From: Eucalyptus grandis
Taxonomy: Eukaryota; Streptophyta; Magnoliopsida; Myrtales; Myrtaceae
DNA length: 64,000 nt
NCBI RefSeq assembly: GCF_016545825.1
Contig: NC_052616.1
Span: 10,726,001-10,790,000, forward strand
Direction of reading: 5' to 3'
In this document: positions 22,818 to 34,495 of the stretch, in pieces
Layout: each line of letters starts with the position of its first letter
Numbering within the stretch: position 1 is the first letter of the stretch
Program-made: the position numbers and the translations under genes
Notes under the pieces: generated by a model
Database searches by the model: none
Told to the model about the DNA's origin: nothing
Seen by the model: only the letters and a program-made list of their open reading frames with translations

Positions 22818-23250
22818 ATGGAGGACAAAAGTTTCAGCAGTGGCTCGCATTCCTATAAGAAAAGCGAATTAGATGGTGAGTGTTACTGTTATTGTGGGTT
22901 ACCGAGTCCGAGAAGAATATCTTGGACTTGGTTGAATCCGGAGAAGATTCCATGGGTGCGGCAGATATAGAGAAAGCTCGAAGTGCCATTATTTCAAATG
23001 GGTTGATAGGAAATTCTCTAATCGAGCGACATATGTGATATTGGAGTTACTTGAAGGCCAAAATCAACCTCCATCTATGTTAATGGACGAGCTGGGGGAT
23101 GTCGACTCAATACAAGCTCAAATGAAGGGTTTAACATCTCTGATGGACCATTTGAAGAGAGAGGTTTCAAGGCTGAAAATTGAAAGAAACTTTTATCGAG
23201 CGTTGATTGTATTCTTATTCTCTTGGGTAGTTTATTCAAATGTAAAGTGA
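22818..23250 (+). pseudogene. GRF zinc-finger / coiled-coil / tail-anchor protein of the MULE
   Basis: From ATG 22818 the product starts MEDKSFSSGS. It has a GRF-type zinc finger: CYCG, then ISWTWLNP, and after one missing base near 22940 the shifted frame reads RRFHGCGRY and CHYFKWVD, so the motif is complete across the frameshift. A coiled-coil stretch (MKGLTSLMDHLKREVSRLKI) is followed by a hydrophobic C-terminal segment (ALIVFLFSWVVYSN) that looks like a tail anchor; stop at 23248-23250. Expected length about 144 residues. GRF fingers bind nucleic acid in other proteins; this protein's role is unknown. It is transcribed from the left terminal repeat toward the transposase, like mudrB opposite mudrA in maize MuDR (analogy only). 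It could instead be a captured host gene. Confidence 0.7.
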
Positions 23251-23504
23251 GTAATGAGAAGAAATTTGTATGTCTACCATAGTCGAAGACGTGGAATATG
23301 CACTTGTATTGGATTATTTATAAGTAAAATGTGTTTTTTGGTTTGTTGCAATTTTTATATAGAGCAGAATGTTTTATTGTTGTAATCTATAGGTAGAAAT
23401 GTAAGGTTGGACTTGGAATGCATTAGTTGTGAGCACTTAAAAAGTTTTGTTGTTTAGTTGTGTATTGTCAATGTTTGTTTTTGTTAGTTTTTACTTCAAA
23501 TATA

Positions 23505-23702
23505 ATGGTTTACTGCATTTTTTATTTGGTAATAGTTTGCTGCATTGAAAGCAAACGGTAATGGTTTGCTGCATTTTTTATTTGGTAATGATTTGCTGCA
23601 TTGAAAGCTTTTGATAATGGTTTGCTGCATTTTTTTTATTTGGTAATGGTTTGCTGCATTTTTTATTTGGTAATGGTTTGCTAGTTTGCTGGTTTGCTTC
23701 AA
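23505..23702. repeat. Minisatellite, TGGTTTGCTGCATTTTTTAT units
   Basis: Six to seven imperfect copies of a roughly 30-bp unit (TTTGGTAATGGTTTGCTGCA plus a T run), some alternating with a GCATTGAAAGC variant. It lies just past the GRF gene, probably in its 3' region. Confidence 0.8.
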
Positions 23703-23739
23703 CTGTTAAACCATGGCTGAATGGCCGAAATTAAAGAAT

Positions 23740-23900
23740 GGTGCCAAATTCACGATTGATCATTTCAGTGCCATAAGTTGTAAATAGTGATCGCTTAAGT
23801 ACCAAGTTTTTATAGAAGTGATCATTTAAGTGCTAGTCGCAATTACAAAGTGATCACTTATGTTGCACAAGTTTTTTAAAAAATAACATGTTAGTGCCAA
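23740..23900. repeat. Internal array of the MULE subterminal motif
   Basis: Four or five degenerate copies of the terminal-repeat word GATCACTTAAGTGCC at about 35-bp spacing (GTGATCGCTTAAGTACC, GTGATCATTTAAGTGC, GTGATCACTTATG). The motif also occurs in both MULE ends and three times at 63090-63165. Confidence 0.6.
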
Positions 23901-25011
23901 ACGTCACATTCCAAATGCACAGAGTTCTTGCACCAGTTGAGTTGCTGGTGCATCTTCTTGCACCAACCCATACAGATGTCGATGCAACAAGATGTACCAG
24001 CACCCAAAGTGCTCTTGTAGCAGCACATATAATCAGAACCCCACAAATTCATTATAATCCACAACTTTAACCAACAACAGCAACATTGCAGCAACAACAA
24101 CATTGCAATAACAACAAAAATAAAATATATAGCATAACTAACTTGCTAGCATTCTAGCTAAAACCAACACAAGAGAAAATGAAAAGTCATTCCAGTACTT
24201 GCCATTAACATTGCTTGATTGTTTACAAAATACAAAATACAAAAAAAAAAAAAAAAAAACATGTCTAACTTCACTCCCTAATCATCAAAAGTTCAGCACT
24301 TTCCTAAAAAAAAAACAATGGCAATATGCAAGCAGCAACTACCATTGATGATATAATATCCAGCACACTCCTAAAAAAAGAAAACATGGAAAGAGACCAT
24401 GTCTAGCATCACATAAAAAGAGACCATGTCCAACACCCTCCCATCAGTCAATATTGACAACACCATGATCTCTTTTTCTTATTAGAGCTTTGAATTGATT
24501 CATAATCCGAGCACTCTTTCGAACTGGATGTGCGGGTTCTTAACTTGGGCTTTCTGTCACCTCATTTTCCTTTTCCTTGTTTTTTACGGCAGCTATTTTT
24601 GTTCTAGCACGTATCATGTGTTGGTCCATATCATCACTACTACTCCCAATCGTTGGTTGAGATGGAACTAGTGATGGGTTCTTTTTGGATGGCTGTTTCG
24701 CAGCTATACCCACTGTCTTCTTCTTCTTCTTCTTTGGAGCACTCTTCTTTGGATGCGCCCTTAATTCTTGAGTTGGCCCACCTTGAGAGAGAAGTACCTC
24801 TGAAGTTCTCCCAGGCTACAAGAACATAATGATATTGTCAACCAAATGAATTGAAGTACAACAAATTAAATGCATAAGGCCTATAAATTTTACATTCAAA
24901 ATAGTCATTCCAGTACGTTCATCTGTGTAAATCCCATAACCATATTGCCTTAATTTTTTTCCAAGAGCCCCTTTTGTTCGCTGTGATGCATCATTTTCAG
25001 CAACAACAATC

Positions 25012-25912
25012 TGATATTGCTAGTATGAGTACCTAGAGGGGGGTGAATAGGTATATAAAGAGTTTTTCTCAAGCAATTGCACAATACTAGACAGTTGGAT
25101 GAAACGATAATCAAAGTAAGACTGAGAGAAGAGAAAATTTAATACGCGGTTTATAGTGGTTCGGCTTATATCAAGCCTACGTCCACTCTTCTTCACTGAC
25201 AGCCTATTGGCTGGATTCCACTATGAACAAGAGAGAGGTTACAGCACAGCTTTGCCTTGATTCCACAGTGTAGATGTTCTACTACACCTCCTCAAGATTT
25301 CTCACAAATATAGACTCTCTCTTTCGTATACAAGTATTCGCTCAAAGATTTGTCTAAACAAAAAGAAGCTTCAGACTTTGGAATTCTTCTATCGCGCACA
25401 CCTTGAACAACTAAGACAGTCTTCCTTATATACTCCTTTATGCCATCATACCCGTTGGCACTTACCAAAGGAATTCCTCCAATCTACCCGTTGGACGGAA
25501 TCAATTAGGAAGATTGTCAAGCTATAAATGGAACGTGTTGATAGCCCATCAATCATGTTCGCCCATACAATCGGGATCTCGGTTTCCATAAGCAGAACCT
25601 TCCAATAATATTTAGGCAATCACCGGATCTTCAATTATCGAATCAATCTTGATCAATCAAAGGACTCCGTTTATGTCTTCTCCAGCCATGAGATCTTCTC
25701 CAGTTGATAAGGTTAAATCCTCAACGAAACATCCAGTTCTGGATAACCTTTCTTCAACAAATTAGAGACTGTCAATGAGGATAGACTTTGAGTCTTGAGT
25801 CTAGCTGTCCTAAGGTCTTTAGACTTTAAATAGCAGAGTCTGCAAGCCTTCAGACTAGACTGATATAAACGATTTGTCAACTTCAAAACACTTCAAGAAG
25901 ATTTCTCCAACA
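25012..25912 (-). repeat. 3' LTR of the Sirevirus-like element
   Basis: Plus-strand ends TGATATTGCTAG...TTTCTCCAACA; pairs with 33595-34495. Small differences include a two-base deletion (CTTCACTGACAG versus CTTCACCTTGACAG). Confidence 0.9.
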
Positions 25913-25925
25913 ATCTCCCCCTTTT
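25913..25925 (-). other. Polypurine tract of the Sirevirus-like element
   Basis: Minus strand AAAAGGGGGAGAT immediately before the 3' LTR start TGTTGGAG. Confidence 0.8.
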
Positions 25926-26229
25926 GATGGTGACAAAACTTTCTGCAGATTTGGATATCTTTGACCTGCAAAACATTTCTCAAACACATATACATATCTT
26001 ATAGAGGTAAATGTCTTAACGAGAATAACACTAGAATCTGCAACCACAGAAAATAGGTTAGTCCGGTATATGATGAAGCCATCCATAAGATATCAATATT
26101 AGTTAATAGAAGCAGTCAAGTCCAAGTCTAGTTTACTTCTCATCCAAACACAAACCAAAGTCAAATAGATTCAAACCACAAAACAATCCAACAAAAACAA
26201 TTAAAAGTTGAATGAAAGGTTTTTAATCA

Positions 26230-28075
26230 AATCTTGCATCTCTCCCCCTTTTTGTCATCATTAAAAAGGATGAGATGAAGTTAAGAATGCTTGGGAACGC
26301 GGACAAGCTGGAAATCTTCCATAGACTGAACAATGCCTTCCAACCTTTTAAAGTCTTCCTTTAGTTTGTGCAATCTCCTCACTCTTGGCATTGGCCTGAT
26401 TACGAACAGAGAGGGCTTGCATTTTATCATTCAATAAACAGGAAGAAGCTTGACCTTCATTCTTCAAGCTTTGAACTTCGCATCCCAAGGCATAAATCTG
26501 ACCTCGCATCTCCAAAAGAATATCCATGATTCGCGAAAATCTGCTCCATTATCGGTTTGAGTACTTGCTTCGGCTCGATCGATGGAGTAAATGCAGATGA
26601 TGGTAGATCAGCATAATCTTGCAGGTTTGGCGATGAAACTTCATGACCTTCTTCGGAAATTGAGATGCATAAACATCCTCGGATCTGTTTGGTGGCGTGC
26701 CGTGATTCCTTCACTTGCATCGGGACATGAAGACTTCACTCCTTTCTCTTGATCTCCCCTGTTTCCATGCCTACGGGTGGAGAAGAGTGTTCTTCGGGTT
26801 CTCCTTCTTCTCTTCTTTCTTCTTCAGGTCTTTCCTCCTCTGTTTCTTTTTCAGCTTCTATTTCTTCTTCTTCCTTCTCCTCTGCTTCTTTCGTCATTTG
26901 CTCCGATTCTTTCTGTGGAACAAGACGACTTAAATTCTTCAAAGCCAATGCAGAGATGGTGATGTCTTCCTCATCATCTTCACCCTCAACAAGGAGAGCT
27001 CTTCTTCTCTTGGATGGAGCAACCATGGGCTCCTTCCCTTTTCTTTTAGCTGCGAGAAGATATTTGATGAGATTTTGCGGGAGTCTTCTCCTTGAATTTC
27101 TCCAACTCCTTGCTCGGTTCTTTCGGACGCATTTTGGTCACCATTTTCAGACCTACCACCATATGATCGCATGGTCGAACACAAAAGATTTGTAGAGGCT
27201 GAATATTCGGATGTACGAATAACTTCGTAACAAGGCTTGGGTAAGGGAGTTGACCTCCGTCCTTCATCATTGCTCTATACATGTGAAACATCACAGTGTG
27301 AGGGAGAGAAAACCTTTTTCCAAAGAGAATGGCATACATCAACTTGGCCTCTGAACTTGAAACATCAGTCTTGGAAGTCGATTTCGGTCGGATGCAATTA
27401 ATCACAATCTTGTGAAGCAAGATGTTGAATGCACCCATCCTTAAGTAGGTGATCTTTTCATCTGTTCTCTGTCCTTCACCGGTTCAAGAGTGGCCCGAGC
27501 AATGGAAACTTTGATTGGCTGATATCTTCCTCTTTCGACTTCTAACACATCCGCCAGCATATTCATATCCACAACATAATCTTGGTTTTTAACGCTGAAC
27601 GAGAATCTATTCGCATCCAAAAGCTTAGATTTGAATAGAAATATGCGGTTAATTCGGCATAGGCCTCTGCCAGAGTCGGAGCGAGAACTTTTCAAGTTGA
27701 AGATAACTGAACTTTTCCCTCAAGTTCATATTCACAGCATCCAGAAAATCAAAATCTACACTCCTAGGGTTTATCACCCCACGCTTCAGCAATTTGAGTA
27801 CGAGATCCTTTTGCTCCTTTGATCGAACAAATCTCCCATTTTTCCTTGATTATCAACCGCAACACCCATTTTCGGTTGGAATTGACTGTACAATTTATCA
27901 TCATCATTCCCATCTACGGGATTATTTGAGTCACGAGGATCACTTGGGATATTTGCAAGGGTTTCCTCGGCCACCCTTTTCGAGCAATTCCCAAACTTTT
28001 CATTTTTTTTTTTCAGAAAGATATATTCGTTCCCATGTCCTTTGTCTTTAAGAAAATCATCAATGTAGTTCAAAG
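26230..28075 (-). pseudogene. Extra 3' ORF region of the Sirevirus-like element (env-position)
   Basis: Between RNase H and the 3' LTR, several minus-strand open pieces (27786-28073, 27441-27695, 27046-27438, 26736-27026, 26457-26720) seem to derive from one protein broken by frameshifts. The middle pieces (FNILLHKIVINCIRP, EAKLMYAILFGKRFSLPHTV, LPYPSLVTKLF) resemble the uncharacterised 'putative plant transposon protein' domain often annotated near such elements. The next piece is highly Glu-rich. Sireviruses are known to carry a so-called env-like gene here, but I see no clear signal peptide or membrane helix in the pieces, so function is unknown. Confidence 0.6.
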
Positions 28076-28794
28076 GAGTACGAATTCCTTTTAGGGCACG
28101 ATATAACTGGTAAATATAAGTGGGCTTTTGAACTCTTAAAGTCTCGCATCCTCGATGATTTCTTTGTTGTTGATGATCAACGCCTTGAGGACTAGATGGA
28201 GGAGAATGACACTGTTGAGAATGTTGTGGGCTCGCTTGCGATCCGGAGTCACTTCATCTTGGTAAGATCGAAGTGCGTAGGCCCCTCACTCATCCGCCGT
28301 GGTCCCCTGCTTGCAATTCTCGAAGACTTTCTTGAAGATGACATCTTAGTTTTTGGAAGATTCCTTGCTTGACTTTCCCAGGAAAGATGACAACTTTTTA
28401 AGGATTAAACGAAGAAGACAAACGGGAATGGAGGATCGATGCTTTCTAGGGTTTTTGAGAGAAAAGTGAAGAGGAATCGATAGTTCACGATCGGTTAAGA
28501 AGAGGGATAAACGAACCATCATAAAGGAAATAAAAATATGCCTTTTCAAAATAACTGTCTTTTTCCGCAAAAATAGCCATTTCAAAAATAACTTCCCTTT
28601 TGAAAATGAAACGATGCAATATTTACTTCAATTAAATATAGCAACAATTTAAACACGATCGACAATCGTACCTTTTCAAGATGAGATTCAAGAGAAAGAC
28701 TTACGGTCGACGGACGTACCAAGGCTTGTCTTTCGAGATAAAGTCTTGTAAGTCCGAGTCGAAAGTCTTTAGACTTTGATATCCTCATACCTCA

Positions 28795-31700
28795 AAATGT
28801 TGAGTCTCGGCGTATAGACTCAAATTGATTTTTCTCCAAAGGCTTTGTGAATATATCCGCCGGTTGATTCTTTGAGTCAACAAATTGAATTGAAACATCT
28901 CCATTTTGAACATGGTCTCTTATAAAATGATGTCGAATCTCTATATGCTTTGCTCTTGAGTGGAGAATTGGATTTTGGTGAGGTTGATAGCGCTGGTGTT
29001 GTCGCAATTAATTTCCGTGCATGAGTCTTCAATTTCAAAGTCTCTTAGCTGTTGTTTTATCCATAGAATTTGCAAATAGCAGCTTCCCAGCTACATACTG
29101 CTTGTTGTTGAAAGAGACACGGTGCTTTGTTTCCTTGAAACCAAGACATTGTCATCCCGCTTCCAAGCAAGCGGCAAGTTCCCGAAGTGCTCTTTCTATC
29201 AACTCTGCAACCGGCCAGATCTACATCTGAATATCCCATAAGATTAAAGTCTCCCTTCTTAGGATACCAAAGACCGATGCTTGATGATGAAGCAACGTAT
29301 TTAATGATGCGTTTCGCAGCACTGAGATGGGATTCTCTAGGATCGATTGAAACCTAGCATAGATGCAAACACTCAACAAGATGTCGAGGTCTAGAAGCGG
29401 TAAGATAAAGGAGTGAACCAATGATGCTTCTTGTACAGCTTTTGATCAACTTTCTTCCCTTCTTCATCTTTGTCTATCTTCAAAGAACTTGACATCGGTA
29501 TGTCGGTCTTTTTGCACTTTTCTAATCCAAATCTTTTGACAAGATCATTAACATATTTTTCTTGATAAATAAAGGTTCATTCCTTCAATTGTTTTACTTG
29601 AAGACCAAGAAAGAATGTTAACTCTCCCATCATACTCATTTCAAATTCATCTGCATAGACTTAGAAAATTTCTTGCACATATTTTCATTAGAAGATCCGA
29701 AAATAATGTCGTCCACATATATTTGAACAAGTAAGAAACTTTTGTTCTCCTTTTTGATAAATAAAGTAGTATCCACTTTACCTTTGACAAAACCATTTTG
29801 TATTAAAAACTTACTTAATCTGTCGTACCAAGCTCGAGGTGCTTGCTTTAAACCATACAGAGCCTTCTTCGGTCCGAAGGCGAGTCGCTTCTTTGGGTCT
29901 TCAAACCCGGTGGTTGTTCCACATAAACTTCCTCTTGGATGACTCCATTTAGGAAGGCGCTTTTGACGTCCATTTGGAATAACCTGAAATTCTTATAACA
30001 AGCAAACGCAAGTAATAGTCGAATAGCTTCTAACCACTCTTTGGAGCATAAGTCTCATCATAGTCTATTCCTTCTTCTTTCATATATCCCTTGGCCACGA
30101 GTCTTGCTTTGTTTCGTATGACTTTTCCTTTCTCATTCATCTTGTTTGAACACCCATTTAGCTCCAATAACGGTTTACCTTTTGGTTTGGATGTCAATTT
30201 CAGACATCATTAATGCTAAACTATGCTGAGCTCTTCTTGCATAGCTTCAATCCAGCTTTCATTAGATAAAGCTTCTTCTATGCTTTTTGGTTCAATTTTA
30301 GAAGCTTGAGAGCCACAACACTAGACTTTTCTCGCCTTTTGGATCTAGTGCGAATTCCTTCATTCATTTCGCCGATTATAAGATCTTTGGGATGATTTGG
30401 ACTTATGCTTCCGGTTACTCGTTGATCTGATCCGGTTGATGATTTCTTTCTTTGTTTGGATCTTCACGAACATCTTGAAGCTGGTTTTCAGTCCGAGATG
30501 CTTCTTGAGATGTAAGCTTTGGAAGATCGGAGCAGGAGTTCGGACTCTTCTTGATGAGTCGACTTGATTCATCTTGTGTTGAGTCTTGGAATTTGACATT
30601 CATTGACTCCTCCATAAAGCGGCTCTTCTTGTTATAGACTCTGAAGGCTTTGCTTGATGTAGAATATCCAAGGAAGATACCTTCATCGATCTTTCTTCAA
30701 ACTTACCAACTTGATCTTTTGCATTTTCAATATAAAACATTTGCAACCGTATACATGAAAGTATGAAACAATAGGCTTCTTATCTTTGAACAATTCGTAA
30801 GGGGTTTCTCTAGAATAGGTCTTAAGAAGATTCTATTGATGATATAACATCTTTGTTGAAACAGCTTCAGCCCAAAATCGTGAAGAAATCTTGCTTTCAA
30901 ATAAAAGAGTTCTAGCCATTTCTGAAGAGATCTGTTCTTTCTTTCCACAACTCCATTTTGCTGAGGAGTATATGGAGAGGAGAACACATGATTAAAGCAG
31001 ATTCATCACAAAATTTTGTAAAATCTTGATTTTCAAATTCACTTCCATGATATGTTCTTATACTTGAGATAACACATCCTTTTTCATTTTGAACCTTTTT
31101 AGCAAACTTTTCAAAATACGAAGGTTTCAGACTTACTTGCAAGGAAATATACCCAAGTAAAACGGGAGTAATCGTCCACAATTACTAGGCAATATTTCTT
31201 ACCTCCAATACTCGTGTTCTGGTTGGTCCGAAGAGATCCATATGCAGCAAGCTTGTAGTACATGATTAGTAGAGACATGATTTATTGGCTTGAATGAATT
31301 TCTTACTGCTTTCCCAGAATACATGGAGTGCATGGATCGGTCTTTTGATAAGGTAATTTGGGTAGTCCTTGAACAAGCTGCTTTGATGAGATTTTGGCTA
31401 ATTGCTTCATGTTAACATGACCAAGCTTTCTGTGCCATAAGCTTGCTTCGTCTTGAATTGAGATAAAACATTGCGATTCATTTGGTTTCACATCCGGAAG
31501 ATAAATGTTTCCATGTCTACGACCCATGAAAGACGAGTAGAGTCTTTGCGATTCGAACATATTCCTTCTTGAAAAAGATCTTGAAACCAGTATCACACAA
31601 TTGACTAATCTTTGAGAAGATTGTAATTGAGTCCTTCCACTAAGGAAACATTACTTATTGTGAGATTTCAATTTTCACAGTTCCAAATCCCACAATACTC

Positions 31701-31900
31701 CCTTTGTTGTTTCCTCCAAATGAAACTTTTCCACCATTTACTTGAGCAATCTTTATAAAACAATTTGAGTCTCTGTCATGTGTCTTGAGCATCCCTTTGT
31801 CAAGATACCACTTTACCTTTTTCTTGCGGTGACCTGCATTTAAAAAAGAGTCTCAAGCTTTCTTTGGTACCCAAACTTTCTTGGGTCCTTTTGTGTTAGT
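28795..31900 (-). pseudogene. Sirevirus-like pol polyprotein, decayed
   Basis: In element order on the minus strand: gag-pre-integrase (31303-31596, LWHRKLGHVNMKQLAKISSK), integrase core (about 30727-31200, with YTPQQNGVVERKNRS), reverse transcriptase pieces (about 29450-30200) and RNase H end (28792-29240; RAKHIEIRHHFIRDHV, PADIFTKPL). Frameshifts and stops break every domain. The protease motif could not be located with confidence. Confidence 0.8.
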
Positions 31901-32299
31901 AACATAAGCGTATTAGCCCATATTCTCTTAACGAGGTTTCCAAACCATAGGATACTCTTTTTCAAGGTGATCGGACTGTTGCATTTGAACATTTTAGAGC
32001 ATTTCTTCCTACAGATTTTACAAAAACTTTCTTGAAGTGATTTTTGTAAACCTCTCTCGAGAGTCTTTTCTTAATTCTTTCTTTTACTTTAGGAAAATCA
32101 ATCGGGAATTGTTTCTTCTGTCATACTTAAACCGGACTTATTGAAGTAAGGTCTTTGAGCTGAAAGAATTTTCTCAAGTTTTCGGACCCTATTGAAAATT
32201 TCTTTGAGATATTTGATAAGTCTGTTTTTAAAAAAGCATTTTCTTTTAAAAGATCATCTTCATTTTCTTTAAGAGTGGAAACAGTCAAGTCAAGACTTT

Positions 32300-33532
32300 T
32301 AACTCTTTCTACTAAAACATTTTCCTTTTGTTTTAGAGCTGAGTTTTCCTTTTCAGTTCGGAAATTCTTTTGAGAGAAGTCTTAAGACTAAAACATAATT
32401 CATCAATATATTTAGAAACTTTGACAGGAATTTTAATATCACTTGCCTCAAATTCTTGTCTGAGTTTGATCCAGTCGAGTCGATTGTGCCATCGGACATA
32501 GATTGGCATATTCATTATCACTTTTTTCACACTCTGTGTCACTCCATGTTTTGGCTTTGAGAGCTTTTCGAAATCTTTCAGCTTTTCCTTTCTTCTTTTT
32601 CAGAAGAGGACAGTTGGGTCTGATGTGTCCCTTTTTCTTACATTCAAAGCAGACTATGTCTTTGTTTGGTTCTCATCATCATCAGGACTTGGTCTGCTGT
32701 CTTTGAAAGCTTTGTTTCTTTGAATTGAACCTTCTTCCTTTTCTATTCAGTTTTTGAATCTTCTTATCATGAGAGCAAGCTCCTCATCGTCCATATCTTC
32801 TTGAATCTGTATCATCAGAATCATTATTTGATTTTAATGCAATGGATTTCTTACCTTTTGGATCTTCATCTTCATTGATCCGTTCCACTTCATAAGACTG
32901 AAGAGTTCCAATTAGCTCGTCGACAGATAGTGGCATAATTCTTTGCGTCTCTCTTATCGAAGTCTTTATGTGATTCTAATCCCTGGAGAGTCCACGCAGT
33001 AGCTTGTTTACCTTCATGGGATCAGAAGTTGGTTGACCTTGATTTTCAAGACCATTCACAATATCTGTAAAACGACTAAACATGTCAGATATAGATTCTC
33101 CTGGTTTCATTCTGAAGGCTTCGTATTGACCAAGAAGAATGTTGATTATAGTTTCCTTCACTCGATCTGTTCCTTCATAAGTGATATGCAATCTATCCCA
33201 AACTTCTTTTGTTGTACCACAAGAAGATATTCTATTATATTCAGTTGGTGATAAAGCACAATATAAGGAGTAAATTGCTTTTGCATCGAGTGCTTGTCTT
33301 TTGTTTATTTCTTCTGAGACATTCCGCTGGTTTCATCGGTTTCTTTTCCTCTTTCGGATGCGATGCGGTGGTAGGAGTAATTCCTTTTCTACAACGTCCC
33401 ATTCAGAGGATCCTTTGATCGAAGGAAAGCTTTCATCTTGTTCTTCCAGATGTTGTAATCCTTTCCATCAAAGTAGGGTGGTCTGGTATTGCTTTGCCCT
33501 TCCATCAACCCTGGTGCTAGCATACTAGCCAT
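32300..33532 (-). pseudogene. Sirevirus-like gag, decayed
   Basis: Starts at ATG 33532 (MASMLAPGLMEGQ), followed by the typical YFDGKDYNIWKNKMKAFL segment. A retrotransposon gag core lies at 32976-33191 (YEAFRMKPGESISDMFSRF) and a CCHC zinc knuckle (CFECKKKGHIRPNCP) near 32620-32660, with a lysine-rich stretch after it. Several frameshifts. Confidence 0.8.
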
Positions 33533-33578
33533 GGATCTTTTACTACGAAGTAAAACACTTCAAATAAAGTAAGTACAC

Positions 33579-33593
33579 AGGCTCTGATACCAA
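33579..33593 (-). other. Primer-binding site of the Sirevirus-like element
   Basis: Minus strand TTGGTATCAGAGCCT one base after the 5' LTR end. Complementary to the 3' end of initiator tRNA-Met, the usual primer of plant copia elements. Confidence 0.85.
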
Positions 33594-33594
33594 T

Positions 33595-34495
33595 TGATAT
33601 TGCTAGTATGAGTACCTAGAGGGGGGTGAATAGGTATATAAAGAGTTTTTCTCAAGCAATTGCACAATACTAGACAGTTGGATGAAACGATAATCAAAGT
33701 AAGCGAGAGAAGAGAAAATTTAACACGCGGTTTATAGTGGTTCGGCTTATATCAAGCCTACGTCCACTCTTCTTCACCTTGACAGCCTATTGGCTGGATT
33801 CCACTATGAACAAGAGAGAGGTTACAGCACGGCTTTGCCTTGATTCCACAGTGTAGATGTTCTACTACACCTCCTCAAGATTTCTCACAAATATAGACTC
33901 TCTTTCGTATACAAGTATTCGCTCAAAGGATTTGTCTAAACAAAAAGAAGCTTCAGACTTTGGAATTCTTCTATCGCGCACACCTTGAACAACTAAGACA
34001 GTCTTCCTTATATACTCCTTTATGCCATCATACCCATCGGCACTTACAAAAGGAATTCCTCCAATCTACCCGTTGAACGGAATCAATTAGGAAGATTGTC
34101 CAAGCTATAAATGGAACGTGTTGATAGCCCATCAATCCTGTTCGCCCATACAATCGGGATCTCGGTTTCCATAAGCGAGAACCTTCCAATAATATTTAGG
34201 CAATCACCGGATCTTCAATTATCGAATCAATCTTCGATCAATCAAAGGACTCCGTTTATGTCTTCTCCAGCCATGAGATCTTCTCCAGTTGATAAGGTTA
34301 AATCCTCAACGAAACATCCAGTTCGGATAACCTTTCTTCAACGGATTAGAGACTGTCAATGAGGATAGACTTTGAGTCTTGAGTCTAGCTGTCCTAAGGT
34401 CTTCGGACTTTAAATAGCGAGTCCGCAAGCCTTCGAGACTAGGCGATAGAAACGATTTGTCAACTTCAAAACACTTCAAGAAGATTTCTCCAACA
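33595..34495 (-). repeat. 5' LTR of the Sirevirus-like element
   Basis: Pairs with 25012-25912, both 901 bp, followed by the CAATC target duplication at 34496-34500. Confidence 0.9.

Larger units (their letters stand above)
25012..34495 (-). mobile_element. Ty1/copia Sirevirus-like retrotransposon (9484 bp), degenerate
   Basis: Two 901-bp LTRs (25012-25912 and 33595-34495), a perfect 5-bp target duplication CAATC (25007-25011 and 34496-34500), an initiator-tRNA-Met primer site and a polypurine tract show a complete minus-strand element inserted in the MULE transposase gene. gag, pol in copia order, and a further 2-kb coding-like region between RNase H and the 3' LTR are present. The extra region, the long LTRs and the gag/pol wording fit Sireviruses (SIRE/Maximus). 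All frames are broken, yet the LTRs remain very similar, differing mostly by small indels. Confidence 0.9.

Noticed and set aside
23505..23702. Regularly spaced repeats that could look like a CRISPR array
   Set aside because: Units are imperfect, adjacent and low in complexity, with no unique spacers. The DNA is plant nuclear, so it is a minisatellite.
26736..27195. Ser-rich plus-strand frames opposite the Glu-rich segment
   Set aside because: Mirror image of the GAA-rich coding strand of the retroelement's extra ORF. No independent evidence.
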